Assembly: GCA_021778635.1 (NCBI GenBank)
Contig: JAJYCD010000037.1
Coordinates: 1 to 33,190 of the forward strand
Direction: 5' to 3'
Source of the DNA: Actinomycetes bacterium
GTDB taxonomy: Bacteria > Actinomycetota > Actinomycetes > Actinomycetales > Cellulomonadaceae
Length of the DNA: 33,190 nucleotides
A model generated the notes under the pieces. It was not told the DNA's origin. It ran no database searches and saw nothing but the letters and a program-made list of their open reading frames with translations. A program made the position numbers and the translations under genes. Of this stretch, positions 1-7,619 are shown one piece after another (positions within the stretch are counted from its first letter, which is position 1; each line of letters starts with the position of its first letter).

Positions 1-7
1 CACCGCC

Positions 8-1195
8 TTGCGCCGGAGCAGGCTGCACGCCGCGGACGTGCTGCGCGTCGGCTCGGTCGGCCTGCTGAGCCGACGGCTCCGTGCGGCGCTGTCGGCGCTG
101 GGGATCGCGATCGGCATCGCCGCGATGGTCGGGGTCCTCGGGATCTCGCAGTCGTCGAGCGCCGCCCTGCTGTCCTCTCTCGACCGGCTCGGCACCAACC
201 TCCTCACGGTCCAGGCCGGCACCGGCATCGGCGCCGGTGACGCGACCCTGCCGACGACGAGCGAGCTCATGCTCCGGCGGATCCGCCCGGTGCAGACCGT
301 CAGCTCGGTGACGTCCGTGGACGCGACCGTGCGCCGGACGGACCTGGTCCCGGAGACGCGCACGCAGGGCCTGACCGTCAAGGCCGCCGACCTCGACCTC
401 GTCGAGTCTCTCGCCGGGTCGGTCGCGAACGGGCGGTGGCTCGACGCCGCGAGTGCCCAGCTCCCGACGGTCGTGCTGGGATCCGTCGCGGCCGAGCGCC
501 TCGGTATCGAGGACGTCGCGACCGCCCCGATGGTCTGGATCGGTGACCGGTGGTTCGCCGTCATCGGCATCCTCGGACCGTTCGAGCTCGCTCAGGACAT
601 CGACCGCTCGGTCCTGATCGGACGTCCGTACGCCACCGGGTCGATGGGCGCCGCCGAGGCGCCGGAGACCGTCTACCTGCGCACCGACCCGACCGCGCTG
701 GACACCGTCCGGGCCGTCGTCCCCGCGACCGCGGACCCGGAGAACCCGGACCAGGTCGAGGTGTCGCGCCCGTCCGACGCGATCGCCGCCAAGGCCGCCG
801 CGAGCAGCGCCTTCACCGGGCTGTTCCTCGGGCTCGGCGCGGTCGCCCTGCTTGTCGGTGGCGTCGGCATCGCGAACGTCATGGTCATCTCGGTGCTCGA
901 GCGTCGGTCGGAGATCGGTCTGCGCCGGGCCCTGGGTGCCACCCGTCGCCACGTGAGCCTGCAGTTCCTCATGGAGTCGCTGCTGCTCTCCGCGGTCGGC
1001 GGCCTCGTCGGGGTCCTGCTCGGGGCCGCCGTCACCGCCGGGTACGACGTCCTGCGCGGGTGGCAGGTCGTGGTCCCGCTGGTCGGCGTGGCCGGCGGGT
1101 TCGTCGCTGCTCTCACCATCGGCGCGGTGGCCGGGCTCTACCCGGCGATGCGCGCCGCCCGACTCCCTCCTACCGAAGCCCTGAGGACCGTCTGA
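8..1195 (+). CDS. MacB/FtsX-type ABC transporter permease
   Basis: Membrane subunit of a MacB-like ABC export or envelope system. The 395-residue product has a first membrane segment near residues 26-48 (rich in A, I, G, L), a long extracytoplasmic domain to about 265, and three C-terminal membrane segments. The typical FtsX-core stretch 'ERRSEIGLRRALGA' lies between the second and third segments, about residue 298. The TTG start sits 7 bp from the window edge. The frame stays open upstream, so a slightly longer protein is possible, but the N-terminus fits the usual family beginning. The next gene starts 1 bp after the stop and encodes the membrane-fusion partner. The cognate ATPase is expected just upstream, outside the window. 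Substrate unknown. Confidence 0.85.
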   Translation: MRRSRLHAADVLRVGSVGLLSRRLRAALSALGIAIGIAAMVGVLGISQSSSAALLSSLDRLGTNLLTVQAGTGIGAGDATLPTTSELMLRRIRPVQTVSSVTSVDATVRRTDLVPETRTQGLTVKAADLDLVESLAGSVANGRWLDAASAQLPTVVLGSVAAERLGIEDVATAPMVWIGDRWFAVIGILGPFELAQDIDRSVLIGRPYATGSMGAAEAPETVYLRTDPTALDTVRAVVPATADPENPDQVEVSRPSDAIAAKAAASSAFTGLFLGLGAVALLVGGVGIANVMVISVLERRSEIGLRRALGATRRHVSLQFLMESLLLSAVGGLVGVLLGAAVTAGYDVLRGWQVVVPLVGVAGGFVAALTIGAVAGLYPAMRAARLPPTEALRTV

Positions 1196-1196
1196 C

Positions 1197-2846
1197 ATGT
1201 CACGCCGCGCTCTCGTCCTGGATCCCCGTCGGCGCGTCGTCGCGCTGACCTCCGCCGCCGTGGTCGTCGTGGTCACCCTCGGGCTCGTCGGAGCCCGGGG
1301 GAGCCGGGCCGTGGCTGCCGACCCCGCGGTCGCGGTTCCGACCGCGACCGTCACGACCCGCACCATGGCCGTGACGAGCACCGTCGACGGCACGGTGCAA
1401 CGCGCCGCGCGGTACGCGGTCACGTTCGGGGACACCCGGGTCGCGGCGTTGGCGGCGACGCCGGACGCGTCGGCGGGTAGTGCGGGTGGCGGGGCTGCGG
1501 GGGCCTCGACGTCGGCGACCGTCGGTGCGGCGACGGTCACCTCGGCGACGGTGACCTCGGCGGTAGCGACAGCTCAGGCACCTGGGTCGGTGGAGAGCGG
1601 AGTGATGGCGCTCGGCTCGGCGGGGTCCGGGTCGACGTCGTTCGGCACGGCGGAGCTCGTGTCGTACGTGACCGCGCTCCCGGTCGACGTGACCACCCCG
1701 AGGGCGGACCCGACGGTGACGCCGACGGAGGCACCGACGCCGACGCCGACGGACGCGCCCACGACGACGCCGACGGACGCGCCCACGACGGACCCCACGG
1801 CTGACCCGACGCCGACCCCGACGGTCTCGCCGACACCCCTGCCCGCGACCAAGCCCGGAACCGCGCCGTCGACGGGAACCCCGCCGGCCTCGTCCGTCCC
1901 CTCCGACCCGAGCGCGTCCCCCCGGAGCGGCACCGTCCCGACGGGCAGCACGTCGGCCGGGAGTCTCCCGACGAGCAGCCCGCTGCCACAGAGCACCGGT
2001 CAGCCGGCCACCGGCGCGGCGTCGACCACGCCGGCGGCGACGCTCACCGCGCTCGCGGACCTCGGCACCAGCGTGACGACGGGAACGGTCCTGTACGCGG
2101 CGAACGGTGAACCGGTCGTCGCCGTGGCGGCGGACGTGGTGTTCTGGCGTGACCTCGAGGTCGGTGTCGGTGACGGCGTGGACGTGCGGGCCCTCGAGGA
2201 GCTGCTGGTCGCCCTCGGGTACGGCGACGGCCTGACGGTCGACGACGCGTTCACGTCGGTGACCGCTGCGGCGGTCGAGCGGTGGGAGATGGACCTCGGG
2301 AGGCTGGACCCGGACGGTGTGGTCACGCTCGGGGACCTGGTCGCGGTGCCGGACGCGAGCGAGGTCACGGCCCGGTTGCTGCAGCCCGGTGACGCCGTAC
2401 GGAGCGGGACGGCGGTGCTGACCCTCGCAAGCTCCGCGCAGGTGGTCGGCGCTGAGGTCGCCGCCGAGGACGTGGCCGCGTGGTCGGCGGGAGCGCCCGT
2501 GACGGTGGCGTGGTCGGACGGCGGGAGGACAGCGGCGCACGTCGTGGCCACCGGTCGAGACGTCGTCGACGGCAGGGTGACGCTCACCGTCGGGTTCGAC
2601 GTCGAGGTGTCGGGGCGGACGTCGGGGACGCCGGTGACCGTGGTCCGGACCGCAGCGCAGCGGGACAGCGCGCTGACGGTGCCGGTGGCCGCGGTCGTGG
2701 CCGACGAGGCCGGTCGACCGACCGTCGTGGTCCTGGACGGCGAGGTCCGTCGGCAGGTGTCGGTGGCCGTGGGTGTCGTGGTCGACGGGTGGGTCGAGGT
2801 ATCCGGAGAGCTCGCCGCGGGCGACAGTGTGGTGCTACCGGGCTGA
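1197..2846 (+). CDS. Efflux periplasmic-adaptor-like protein with peptidoglycan-binding-type domain and Thr/Pro-rich linker
   Basis: Likely extracytoplasmic adaptor of the transporter formed with the preceding permease. The 549-residue product has an N-terminal membrane anchor (about 14-32). A beta-rich stretch follows. A low-complexity Thr/Pro/Asp/Ala/Ser linker spans about 165-285, with repeated 'TPTDAPTT' units. Then comes a peptidoglycan-binding-domain-1-like helical segment (about 325-385, 'VRALEELLVALGYGDGL'). The C-terminal half resembles the barrel/lipoyl-like part of HlyD-type adaptors ('VTVVRTAAQRDSALTVPVAAVV'). Its ATG lies 1 bp after the permease stop, implying co-translation. The long linker could span cell wall. 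Family assignment is by resemblance; transported substrate unknown. Confidence 0.75.
   Translation: MSRRALVLDPRRRVVALTSAAVVVVVTLGLVGARGSRAVAADPAVAVPTATVTTRTMAVTSTVDGTVQRAARYAVTFGDTRVAALAATPDASAGSAGGGAAGASTSATVGAATVTSATVTSAVATAQAPGSVESGVMALGSAGSGSTSFGTAELVSYVTALPVDVTTPRADPTVTPTEAPTPTPTDAPTTTPTDAPTTDPTADPTPTPTVSPTPLPATKPGTAPSTGTPPASSVPSDPSASPRSGTVPTGSTSAGSLPTSSPLPQSTGQPATGAASTTPAATLTALADLGTSVTTGTVLYAANGEPVVAVAADVVFWRDLEVGVGDGVDVRALEELLVALGYGDGLTVDDAFTSVTAAAVERWEMDLGRLDPDGVVTLGDLVAVPDASEVTARLLQPGDAVRSGTAVLTLASSAQVVGAEVAAEDVAAWSAGAPVTVAWSDGGRTAAHVVATGRDVVDGRVTLTVGFDVEVSGRTSGTPVTVVRTAAQRDSALTVPVAAVVADEAGRPTVVVLDGEVRRQVSVAVGVVVDGWVEVSGELAAGDSVVLPG
1743..1790 (+). repeat. Perfect 24-bp tandem duplication inside the adaptor linker
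   Basis: Two identical head-to-tail 24-bp units (1743-1766 and 1767-1790) encode repeats of the Thr/Pro/Asp/Ala linker. They are in frame, so unit gain or loss would change linker length by 8 residues without breaking the gene. Confidence 0.85.
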
Positions 2847-3071
2847 GGCGTCGAACCCGTCCATCGCCGGTGAGGTCGCGGACCGCGTCCGCCGACCTGT
2901 CGCCGACGGCCGCAGGGCGCGCACGACCATCCCGATCGCGAGAACCCCGTACCCGCCCCAGTAGGCCCAGGTGACGAGGGTGGTGTCGGCGAGAACGGAC
3001 CACGCCAGGCCGACGCCCGGAAGGATGAAGGCGAGCGGGACCCACCACCGTTCACCGCGCACGTCGATCAC
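2835..3071 (-). CDS. Small membrane protein, unknown function
   Basis: A 78-residue product with two hydrophobic segments (about 10-27 and 33-48, including 'WWVPLAFILPGVGLAW') and a basic, hydrophilic tail. It starts at a GTG and converges on the adaptor gene, with a 12-bp overlap of the 3' ends. I do not recognise a family. Two well-formed membrane segments with a positively charged tail argue for a real gene, but the size and lack of a clear ribosome binding site keep confidence moderate. Confidence 0.5.
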   Translation of the reverse strand: MIDVRGERWWVPLAFILPGVGLAWSVLADTTLVTWAYWGGYGVLAIGMVVRALRPSATGRRTRSATSPAMDGFDASAR

Positions 3072-3143
3072 CCCCCGACATCAGTCCTACCTCAGGGGCG
3101 GAGGCGTCGGCAACGGAGGTCGTGGTTCGACGGGCCGGCGGCC

Positions 3144-3932
3144 TCAGCGGATGTCGAGCCGTTCGATCAGCACGACGGCCGCGAGGTGCAACGCGACGCC
3201 ACCGAGCACCAGGACCGCCCAGGCCGTGAGCGACGGCCCGGCGGTGAGCTGGTCGCCGCCGACGGCCCAGTAGAAGAGTGAGACCGGTCGCAGGGTGTGC
3301 GCCCAGCTCAGCACCGGGGCCAGCGAGCTGACCAGGTAGGACGCTGCCGCGAGGGCCGAGGTCAGGCCGAGGGCGAGCCCGCGGCTGCCGGAGACCACCC
3401 CGATGATCATGGCGATCAGGCCGAAGTCCACGCCCATGACGAGGATGGCCACCGTCGATCCGATGACCGCGCCTGTCGGCAGGGTCAGCTGGTAGTGACG
3501 TCCGAGCAGGATGAACGCCATCGTCGCAACGGCGATCGGGACGGCGAGCAGCGCCAGGACGAAGGACTTCTCGCGGACGAGCCGGCGTCGGCTGATCGGC
3601 AGCGTCGCGACGAGGCCGAGCGAGCCGTCCTCGGACTGGCCGGCGATCGACGAGGCCCCGTACCCGATGGTCAGCAGCAGGATCATGAGCGGCAGGAAGT
3701 TCGCGTACAGGTTGCCGTTGACCCAGCCGGTGGGTGCCGTCAGGGAGCCGTTCACGCCGAGCATCGCGGCGACGGTCGGGTTGTTCGCGGTGAGGTCGCC
3801 GAGCGACGCGTCGGACTTCACCGACGGGTACATCGCGACGAGGATGAACGCGTACGCCGCGAGGCCGACGGTGAACCAGATGATGGAGCGCCGGCGCAGC
3901 CGGAGGTCGATCTGGGCGATCTCAGTGCGCAC
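3144..3932 (-). CDS. ABC-2 type transporter permease
   Basis: Membrane subunit of an ABC exporter, 262 residues with about six hydrophobic segments (for example 'IIWFTVGLAAYAFILVAMY' near residue 14 and several later). A longer in-frame reading upstream exists, but its residues are low-complexity and it would lie inside the ATPase gene. The GTG at 3932 overlaps the end of the ATPase gene by 11 bp, the usual coupled arrangement. The N-terminus 'VRTEIAQIDLRLRRRSIIW' is a typical cytoplasmic lead into the first membrane helix. It forms an operon with the ATPase and the TetR regulator. Drug or lipid export is the usual role of such trios; no substrate can be read from sequence. Confidence 0.85.
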   Translation of the reverse strand: MRTEIAQIDLRLRRRSIIWFTVGLAAYAFILVAMYPSVKSDASLGDLTANNPTVAAMLGVNGSLTAPTGWVNGNLYANFLPLMILLLTIGYGASSIAGQSEDGSLGLVATLPISRRRLVREKSFVLALLAVPIAVATMAFILLGRHYQLTLPTGAVIGSTVAILVMGVDFGLIAMIIGVVSGSRGLALGLTSALAAASYLVSSLAPVLSWAHTLRPVSLFYWAVGGDQLTAGPSLTAWAVLVLGGVALHLAAVVLIERLDIR

Positions 3933-4839
3933 GGGTGGCCTCCGGACGGTCGCTGGAGCGGTAGTAGTCGAGGAACAGCTCGTCGAGGTCGGCCGGCCGT
4001 GCCAGGAGGTCGATCGGGTCGAGCGGCGCGATCGCACGCAGGACGGGCGCGACGGGCCCGGTGATGGTGAGCAGCACGTGGCGCGGGTCCGTCCCGGCGA
4101 CCTGGACGCCGTCGAGCCGGGCGAGCGCGGTGGTGTCGACGTCGTGGTCGAAGGTCAGCTCGATCGTGCGCGGTGCGTGGCGCCGCAGCCCGTCGACCGT
4201 GTCGGCCACGACGATCCGCCCCTCGCGGATGATCGCGAGCCGGTGCACGACGCGCTGCACCTCGTCGAGGTCGTGCGACGAGAGGAAGACGGTGCGGCCG
4301 TCGGACGCCGTCTCCCGGAGCAGGGTGATGAACTCCTGCTGCAGGAGCGGGTCGAGGCCCGACGTCGCCTCGTCGAGCACGAGGAGCTCCGGGCGGTGCA
4401 TGAACGCCAGGACGATGCCGAGCTTCTGCTTGTTGCCCTTCGAGAGGGTCTGCGTGGGGCGGTCGACCTCGGCGCCGAACCGTTCGATCAGCTCGTCCCG
4501 GTACGTCGTGTCCCGCAGTCCCCGCGCCGAGCCGAACCGGTCGAGGATCTCGCGCCCAGTCACGCGCGGGTACAGGGCGAGCTCTCCCGGCAGGTAGCCG
4601 GTGCGCCGGTGCAGCTCGACGGCGTCCCGGAGCGGGTCGAGCCCCAGCACCTGCGCGGTGCCCGACGACGCGTGGTACAGCCCCATGAGGATGCGGATGG
4701 TGGTCGACTTGCCGGCGCCGTTGGGGCCGAGGAAGCCGAAGATCTGGCCCGGCTCGACCTGGAGGTCGACGTCGATGATGCCACGGTGGGCGCCGAACGA
4801 CCTGGTCAGGCGATGGGTCTCGATCACAGGTGACGGCAT
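3922..4839 (-). CDS. ABC transporter ATP-binding protein (DrrA/CcmA-like)
   Basis: Nucleotide-binding subunit, 305 residues. Walker A 'GPNGAGKST' is at 38-46, the signature 'LSKGN' at about 132-136, Walker B 'LLVLDE' at 152-157, and the switch histidine in 'SSHD' at 189. A C-terminal extension of about 90 residues is common in exporter ATPases of this type. The ATG at 4839 is preceded by GAGAGGA at good distance and lies 2 bp after the TetR stop. An apparent in-frame extension upstream would run through the regulator gene and is not needed. It partners the ABC-2 permease encoded immediately downstream. Confidence 0.93.
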   Translation of the reverse strand: MPSPVIETHRLTRSFGAHRGIIDVDLQVEPGQIFGFLGPNGAGKSTTIRILMGLYHASSGTAQVLGLDPLRDAVELHRRTGYLPGELALYPRVTGREILDRFGSARGLRDTTYRDELIERFGAEVDRPTQTLSKGNKQKLGIVLAFMHRPELLVLDEATSGLDPLLQQEFITLLRETASDGRTVFLSSHDLDEVQRVVHRLAIIREGRIVVADTVDGLRRHAPRTIELTFDHDVDTTALARLDGVQVAGTDPRHVLLTITGPVAPVLRAIAPLDPIDLLARPADLDELFLDYYRSSDRPEATRAH

Positions 4840-4841
4840 GC

Positions 4842-5585
4842 TCAACGGTCCTCTCTGTCGGTGACCGGACGGGTGGTGGACGGGGGAGTGGTGGACGGGG
4901 GTGTCGCGGGCGAGGGTGAGGCAGATGGCGCGGCGGCAGGTGGGGGCGCGCCCACCCCCGAACGTGGCGGCGCCGCATCGCGCGACGACCCGCTCGCGTA
5001 GATGCCGCCCGTGTAGACCTCCATGACGACCGCTCCCCACTGCGTCATGCCGGCCGTGCTGAACGGGTCCGCCCCGATCGCCTGCTCGACGAGGTCACGC
5101 AGGATGATCGCGCCGAGGTCGTTGACGATCAGGAACACGGCGCGGGTGCGCGCGTCGGCCGAGGGCCGGACGATCCCGGCGGCCTCCTGGGCGCCGAGCT
5201 CGGTCACGGTGGCCTCGACGAGACCGTGGAACAGTCCGCTCGCGGCCGGGCCGCCGTCGATCAGCATGCGACGCAGGTAGCGCATGAGCTCCGGTTCGCC
5301 GCGGAGGAGCTCGGCCATCGAGCGGGCCGTCTCGCTGAAGTCGGCGCCCGCGTCCGTGGGGACCTCACCGAGCATCGCGGTGAGCGAGGCGATCAGCCGG
5401 GCGTCGGTCGCCTCCTTGAGCTGCGCCTTCGTCTTGAAGTGGTGGACGACGAGCGACGAGGAGACACCGGCCTCGGCGGCGACGTCGCGGATCGACGTGG
5501 CGTCGAACCCGCGCTCGGCGAACAGGCGCATCGCCGCGGCGCGGATCCGGGCGGAGGCGGTGAGGTCATCGGGGGCTGCACGCAT
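4842..5585 (-). CDS. TetR/AcrR-family transcriptional regulator
   Basis: DNA-binding repressor, 247 residues, first gene of the ABC exporter operon and probably its ligand-responsive controller. The N-terminal helix-turn-helix is clear (about residues 9-55: 'FAERGFDATSIRDVAAEAGV' then 'SSSLVVHHFKTKAQLKEA'). The ligand-binding helical region runs to about residue 200. The last roughly 45 residues are an unusual Ala/Pro/Ser/Thr-rich tail that looks disordered and is not part of the usual fold. The ATG at 5585 may be leaderless (see the site upstream). Confidence 0.9.
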   Translation of the reverse strand: MRAAPDDLTASARIRAAAMRLFAERGFDATSIRDVAAEAGVSSSLVVHHFKTKAQLKEATDARLIASLTAMLGEVPTDAGADFSETARSMAELLRGEPELMRYLRRMLIDGGPAASGLFHGLVEATVTELGAQEAAGIVRPSADARTRAVFLIVNDLGAIILRDLVEQAIGADPFSTAGMTQWGAVVMEVYTGGIYASGSSRDAAPPRSGVGAPPPAAAPSASPSPATPPSTTPPSTTRPVTDREDR

Positions 5586-5611
5586 GTGTTGGTTATAGCA
5601 CAGTCGTGCAG
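5583..5611 (-). promoter_or_regulatory. Probable promoter/operator of the TetR-ABC operon
   Basis: On the minus strand a TATAAC -10 box (5593-5598) ends 6 nt before the ATG, so the transcript may begin at or next to the start codon. An imperfect palindrome overlaps it: TGTGTT at 5585-5590 and AGCACA at 5597-5602 (5 of 6 bases pair). A second, wider 7-bp inverted repeat (CTGCACG 5576-5582, CGTGCAG 5605-5611) frames the same site. This fits autoregulation by the TetR protein. The -35 is not convincing. Confidence 0.45.
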
Positions 5612-5763
5612 TCGGCTGGCTGGATGGCCGTGAGCAGCAGCGGGGTGCGCACCGGAGGCGGAGCTTCCCGGTTCGAGGACGGCTGGGCTCTCCGACGTGG
5701 GGGTTCGCGGTCGCTGACGGGGGCCGGCCGAGGTGACTGGCCCCCTGGGTGCCCGCTGGCGGT

Positions 5764-6486
5764 TCAGCCCACCCGGGACGTCGCTGCGGCGGCGAGGACC
5801 TGTGCCAGGTCCTCGGGGCGACTCCACATGGGCCAGTGGCCGGTCGGCAGGTCGACGAGGTCGAGGTGCTGGAGGTTCGCGACCTCGGCGAACATCGGAT
5901 GGCCGGCGTCGGCCAGCTCCCTCACCTGGGCGCTCGGGATCGAGCAGCACACCAGCGTGGTCGGGACCTGCAGACGTGCGTCGTTGGTGAGCTCCAACGG
6001 CTGGCGAAGCACGGGAGCGGGTTCCGGGACGGCCCGGGCCCGGAACCGCTCGAGAACGTGGGTGCTCAAGCCGTCGAGGCTGGCCTGCTCCGCGAGCCTG
6101 TCGAAGGGTGGCAGGGGCAGCTCGTCCGACCGGTCGGCAGCGAAGACGCTTCCGGGCGCGGCCGGCCCGCTGTCGACCCAGACCACCCGTCGGACGAGCT
6201 CGGGGTGATGGTCGAGCACCAGGCTCACCGGGGCGTTGGCCCCGCTGTGCGCCACGATGACCGCCGGGTGCTCCTCGGAGGCTGCGACCTGCTCGATCGC
6301 CGCCGCCTGGTCGTCGAGCGTCCTGGACGCTCGCTCGGGGTCTGCCGCGTCCAGGCCGGGAAGGGTCATCGGGACGGCTCGCCGGCCGTAAGCGCTCAGG
6401 TGCTCCACGACCTCGTCCCACGCCCACGCGCCGAGCCAGTGGCCAGCGATCAGGATGATGGTCGGTTCGTTCGTCTTGGTCGTCAT
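5764..6486 (-). CDS. Alpha/beta-fold hydrolase
   Basis: Cytoplasmic hydrolase of 240 residues, probably an esterase-like enzyme. Visible are the oxyanion-side 'AGHWLGAW' (14-21), the nucleophile elbow 'AHSGAN' with Ser81, and the C-terminal catalytic histidine in 'TGHWPMW' (His217). The elbow is A-H-S-G-A rather than a perfect G-x-S-x-G, as in the hydroxynitrile-lyase/esterase branch. The acid residue is not certain. It is transcribed divergently from the WYL regulator at 6560, with a palindrome between them, so it is the likely target of that regulator. Substrate unknown. Confidence 0.85.
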   Translation of the reverse strand: MTTKTNEPTIILIAGHWLGAWAWDEVVEHLSAYGRRAVPMTLPGLDAADPERASRTLDDQAAAIEQVAASEEHPAVIVAHSGANAPVSLVLDHHPELVRRVVWVDSGPAAPGSVFAADRSDELPLPPFDRLAEQASLDGLSTHVLERFRARAVPEPAPVLRQPLELTNDARLQVPTTLVCCSIPSAQVRELADAGHPMFAEVANLQHLDLVDLPTGHWPMWSRPEDLAQVLAAAATSRVG

Positions 6487-6520
6487 GCAGCGATGCTCGC
6501 AAGCTCGGTGGACAACGGTG

Positions 6521-6537
6521 TGTCACTATTTCTGACA
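6521..6537. promoter_or_regulatory. Palindromic operator TGTCA-N7-TGACA
   Basis: A perfect 5-bp inverted repeat with a 7-bp spacer lies in the 73-bp gap between the divergent hydrolase and WYL-regulator genes. TGTCA/TGACA half-sites are of the kind reported for YafY/WYL-type regulators. The assignment to the neighbouring regulator is inference from position. Confidence 0.5.
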
Positions 6538-6559
6538 TGATCTTGCTCGGGGTGCGGAC

Positions 6560-7261
6560 GTGAAGCGGGCAGAACGGCTGCACGCCCTGGTCGAGATGCT
6601 GCGCCGCAACGGATCCCGCGGGTGCACGGCTGAGCGACTCGCGGCCGAGTTCGGGGTCTCGGTGCGAACGGTCAAGCGGGACCTCGCCGCCCTCGAGCAC
6701 AGTGGCGCACCGATCTGGTCGCGCCCAGGTCCCGGCGGCGGCTACGGCCTGGTCGCTCGAGCGAACCTCCCGCCGGTCAGCCTGACCCCCGCGCAGGCCG
6801 TGGCGCTTCTCGCGGCCGTCTCGGCTGCCTCCGACGCCCCCTATGCCGACCTCGCCTCAGCCGGCGTGCAGAAGATCCTCGACGTGCTCGACCCCAGGAC
6901 CCGGACCCGGGCCGACGAGCTCGCGAGTCGCATCTGGGTCGACCGGCCGTCATCTCCGGTGCGCGCGGTCAGATCGGCGCTCGATGAAGCGATGGCCGAG
7001 CAGCGCGTCGTGCGCATCCGCTACGTCGCGCGTGACGGCAGCGCGACGACCCGCGACGTCGAACCGGTCATGTTCGGATCCACGAACGGCCGCTGGTACC
7101 TGATCGGCTGGTGTCGGTTGCGCAGCGCCATCCGGTGGTTCCGCGTGACGCAGATCGAGCGCGCCAGCGTGACCACGATGCCCTGCGGCGACCACGGCAT
7201 CCACGAGGTCGGTGATCCGCCGGCGACGGCACGGTCTGTGCAGAGCCGAGGTGCGCGGTGA
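6560..7261 (+). CDS. HTH and WYL-domain transcriptional regulator (YafY-like)
   Basis: Ligand-sensing transcription factor, 233 residues, GTG start. The N-terminal winged helix is clear ('TAERLAAEFGVSVRTVKRDL', about 23-43, followed by the wing 'GGGYGL'). The WYL domain spans about 140-205, with the characteristic 'GRWYLIGWCRLR' near residue 177. The C-terminal WCX-type extension usual in this family is short or missing. It probably controls the divergent hydrolase through the palindrome at 6521-6537. Confidence 0.9.
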   Translation: MKRAERLHALVEMLRRNGSRGCTAERLAAEFGVSVRTVKRDLAALEHSGAPIWSRPGPGGGYGLVARANLPPVSLTPAQAVALLAAVSAASDAPYADLASAGVQKILDVLDPRTRTRADELASRIWVDRPSSPVRAVRSALDEAMAEQRVVRIRYVARDGSATTRDVEPVMFGSTNGRWYLIGWCRLRSAIRWFRVTQIERASVTTMPCGDHGIHEVGDPPATARSVQSRGAR

Positions 7262-7471
7262 TCCGGGGTGCCCGGTGCTGCGCCTCCGCCAACCAGGCTC
7301 GGCGAGGCGAAGGTCGCGGTCGGCGCGCCCACCGCCACCCACGGTAGGCTCAGCACCGCCGCGCGGGTCGTGTCTCAGACCCGGCGGTGCAACGGGACGA
7401 CCCAGACTGCCCGACCGGACCCTGGCGCGAGAACCGCGAGGGAGCCTGATCGGGAGTCGGACACGTCCCGT

Positions 7472-7544
7472 GCGCCTGTAGCTCAGGGGATAGAGCACCG
7501 CTCTCCTAAAGCGGGTGTCGGCAGTTCGAATCTGCCCAGGCGCA
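7472..7544 (+). tRNA. tRNA-Arg (anticodon CCU)
   Basis: A full cloverleaf can be drawn. Acceptor GCGCCTG (7472-7478) pairs with CAGGCGC (7537-7543), with discriminator A at 7544. The D stem is GCTC/GAGC. The anticodon stem is CCGCT/AGCGG around loop CTCCTAA, with anticodon CCT at 7505-7507. The T arm is GGCAG-TTCGAAT-CTGCC. CCA is not encoded. The anticodon reads AGG, a rare codon class in high-GC genomes. The 3' part of this gene is repeated at 29.4 kb, marking it as an integration site. Confidence 0.96.
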
Positions 7545-7563
7545 CGGTGTTTGTGCTGGTCAG
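7502..7563 (+). repeat. Left attachment repeat (attL) in the tRNA-Arg 3' half
   Basis: Positions 7514-7545 are identical to 29403-29434 (32 bp, same orientation). Similarity continues 5' into the anticodon loop (about 9 of 12 positions over 7502-7513). On the 3' side the 12-mer TGTGCTGGTCAG (7552-7563) recurs at 29443-29454 after a small indel. A repeat of the T arm and acceptor end is the standard footprint of tyrosine-recombinase integration into a tRNA gene. Confidence 0.85.
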
Positions 7564-7599
7564 AGGCCGTTTTGGGTGAGGGTCAGTCGCGCATGGAAC

Positions 7600-7619
7600 C
7601 CCGCTTTGAATGAAGCGGG
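7600..7619 (+). terminator. Hairpin downstream of tRNA-Arg
   Basis: Perfect 7-bp stem CCCGCTT/AAGCGGG with a 6-nt loop, about 55 bp after the tRNA. No T-run follows, so it is either a tRNA terminator of the actinobacterial I-shaped type or a structured flank. Related hairpins lie at 12499-12519 and 29681-29711. Confidence 0.45.

Noticed and set aside
1200-2540. Long minus-strand frame opposite the adaptor gene
   Set aside because: Arginine-rich antisense shadow of a high-GC gene; no motifs or ribosome binding site.
3297-4833. Plus-strand frames across the ABC ATPase/permease genes
   Set aside because: Antisense shadows of two clearly recognisable ABC genes.
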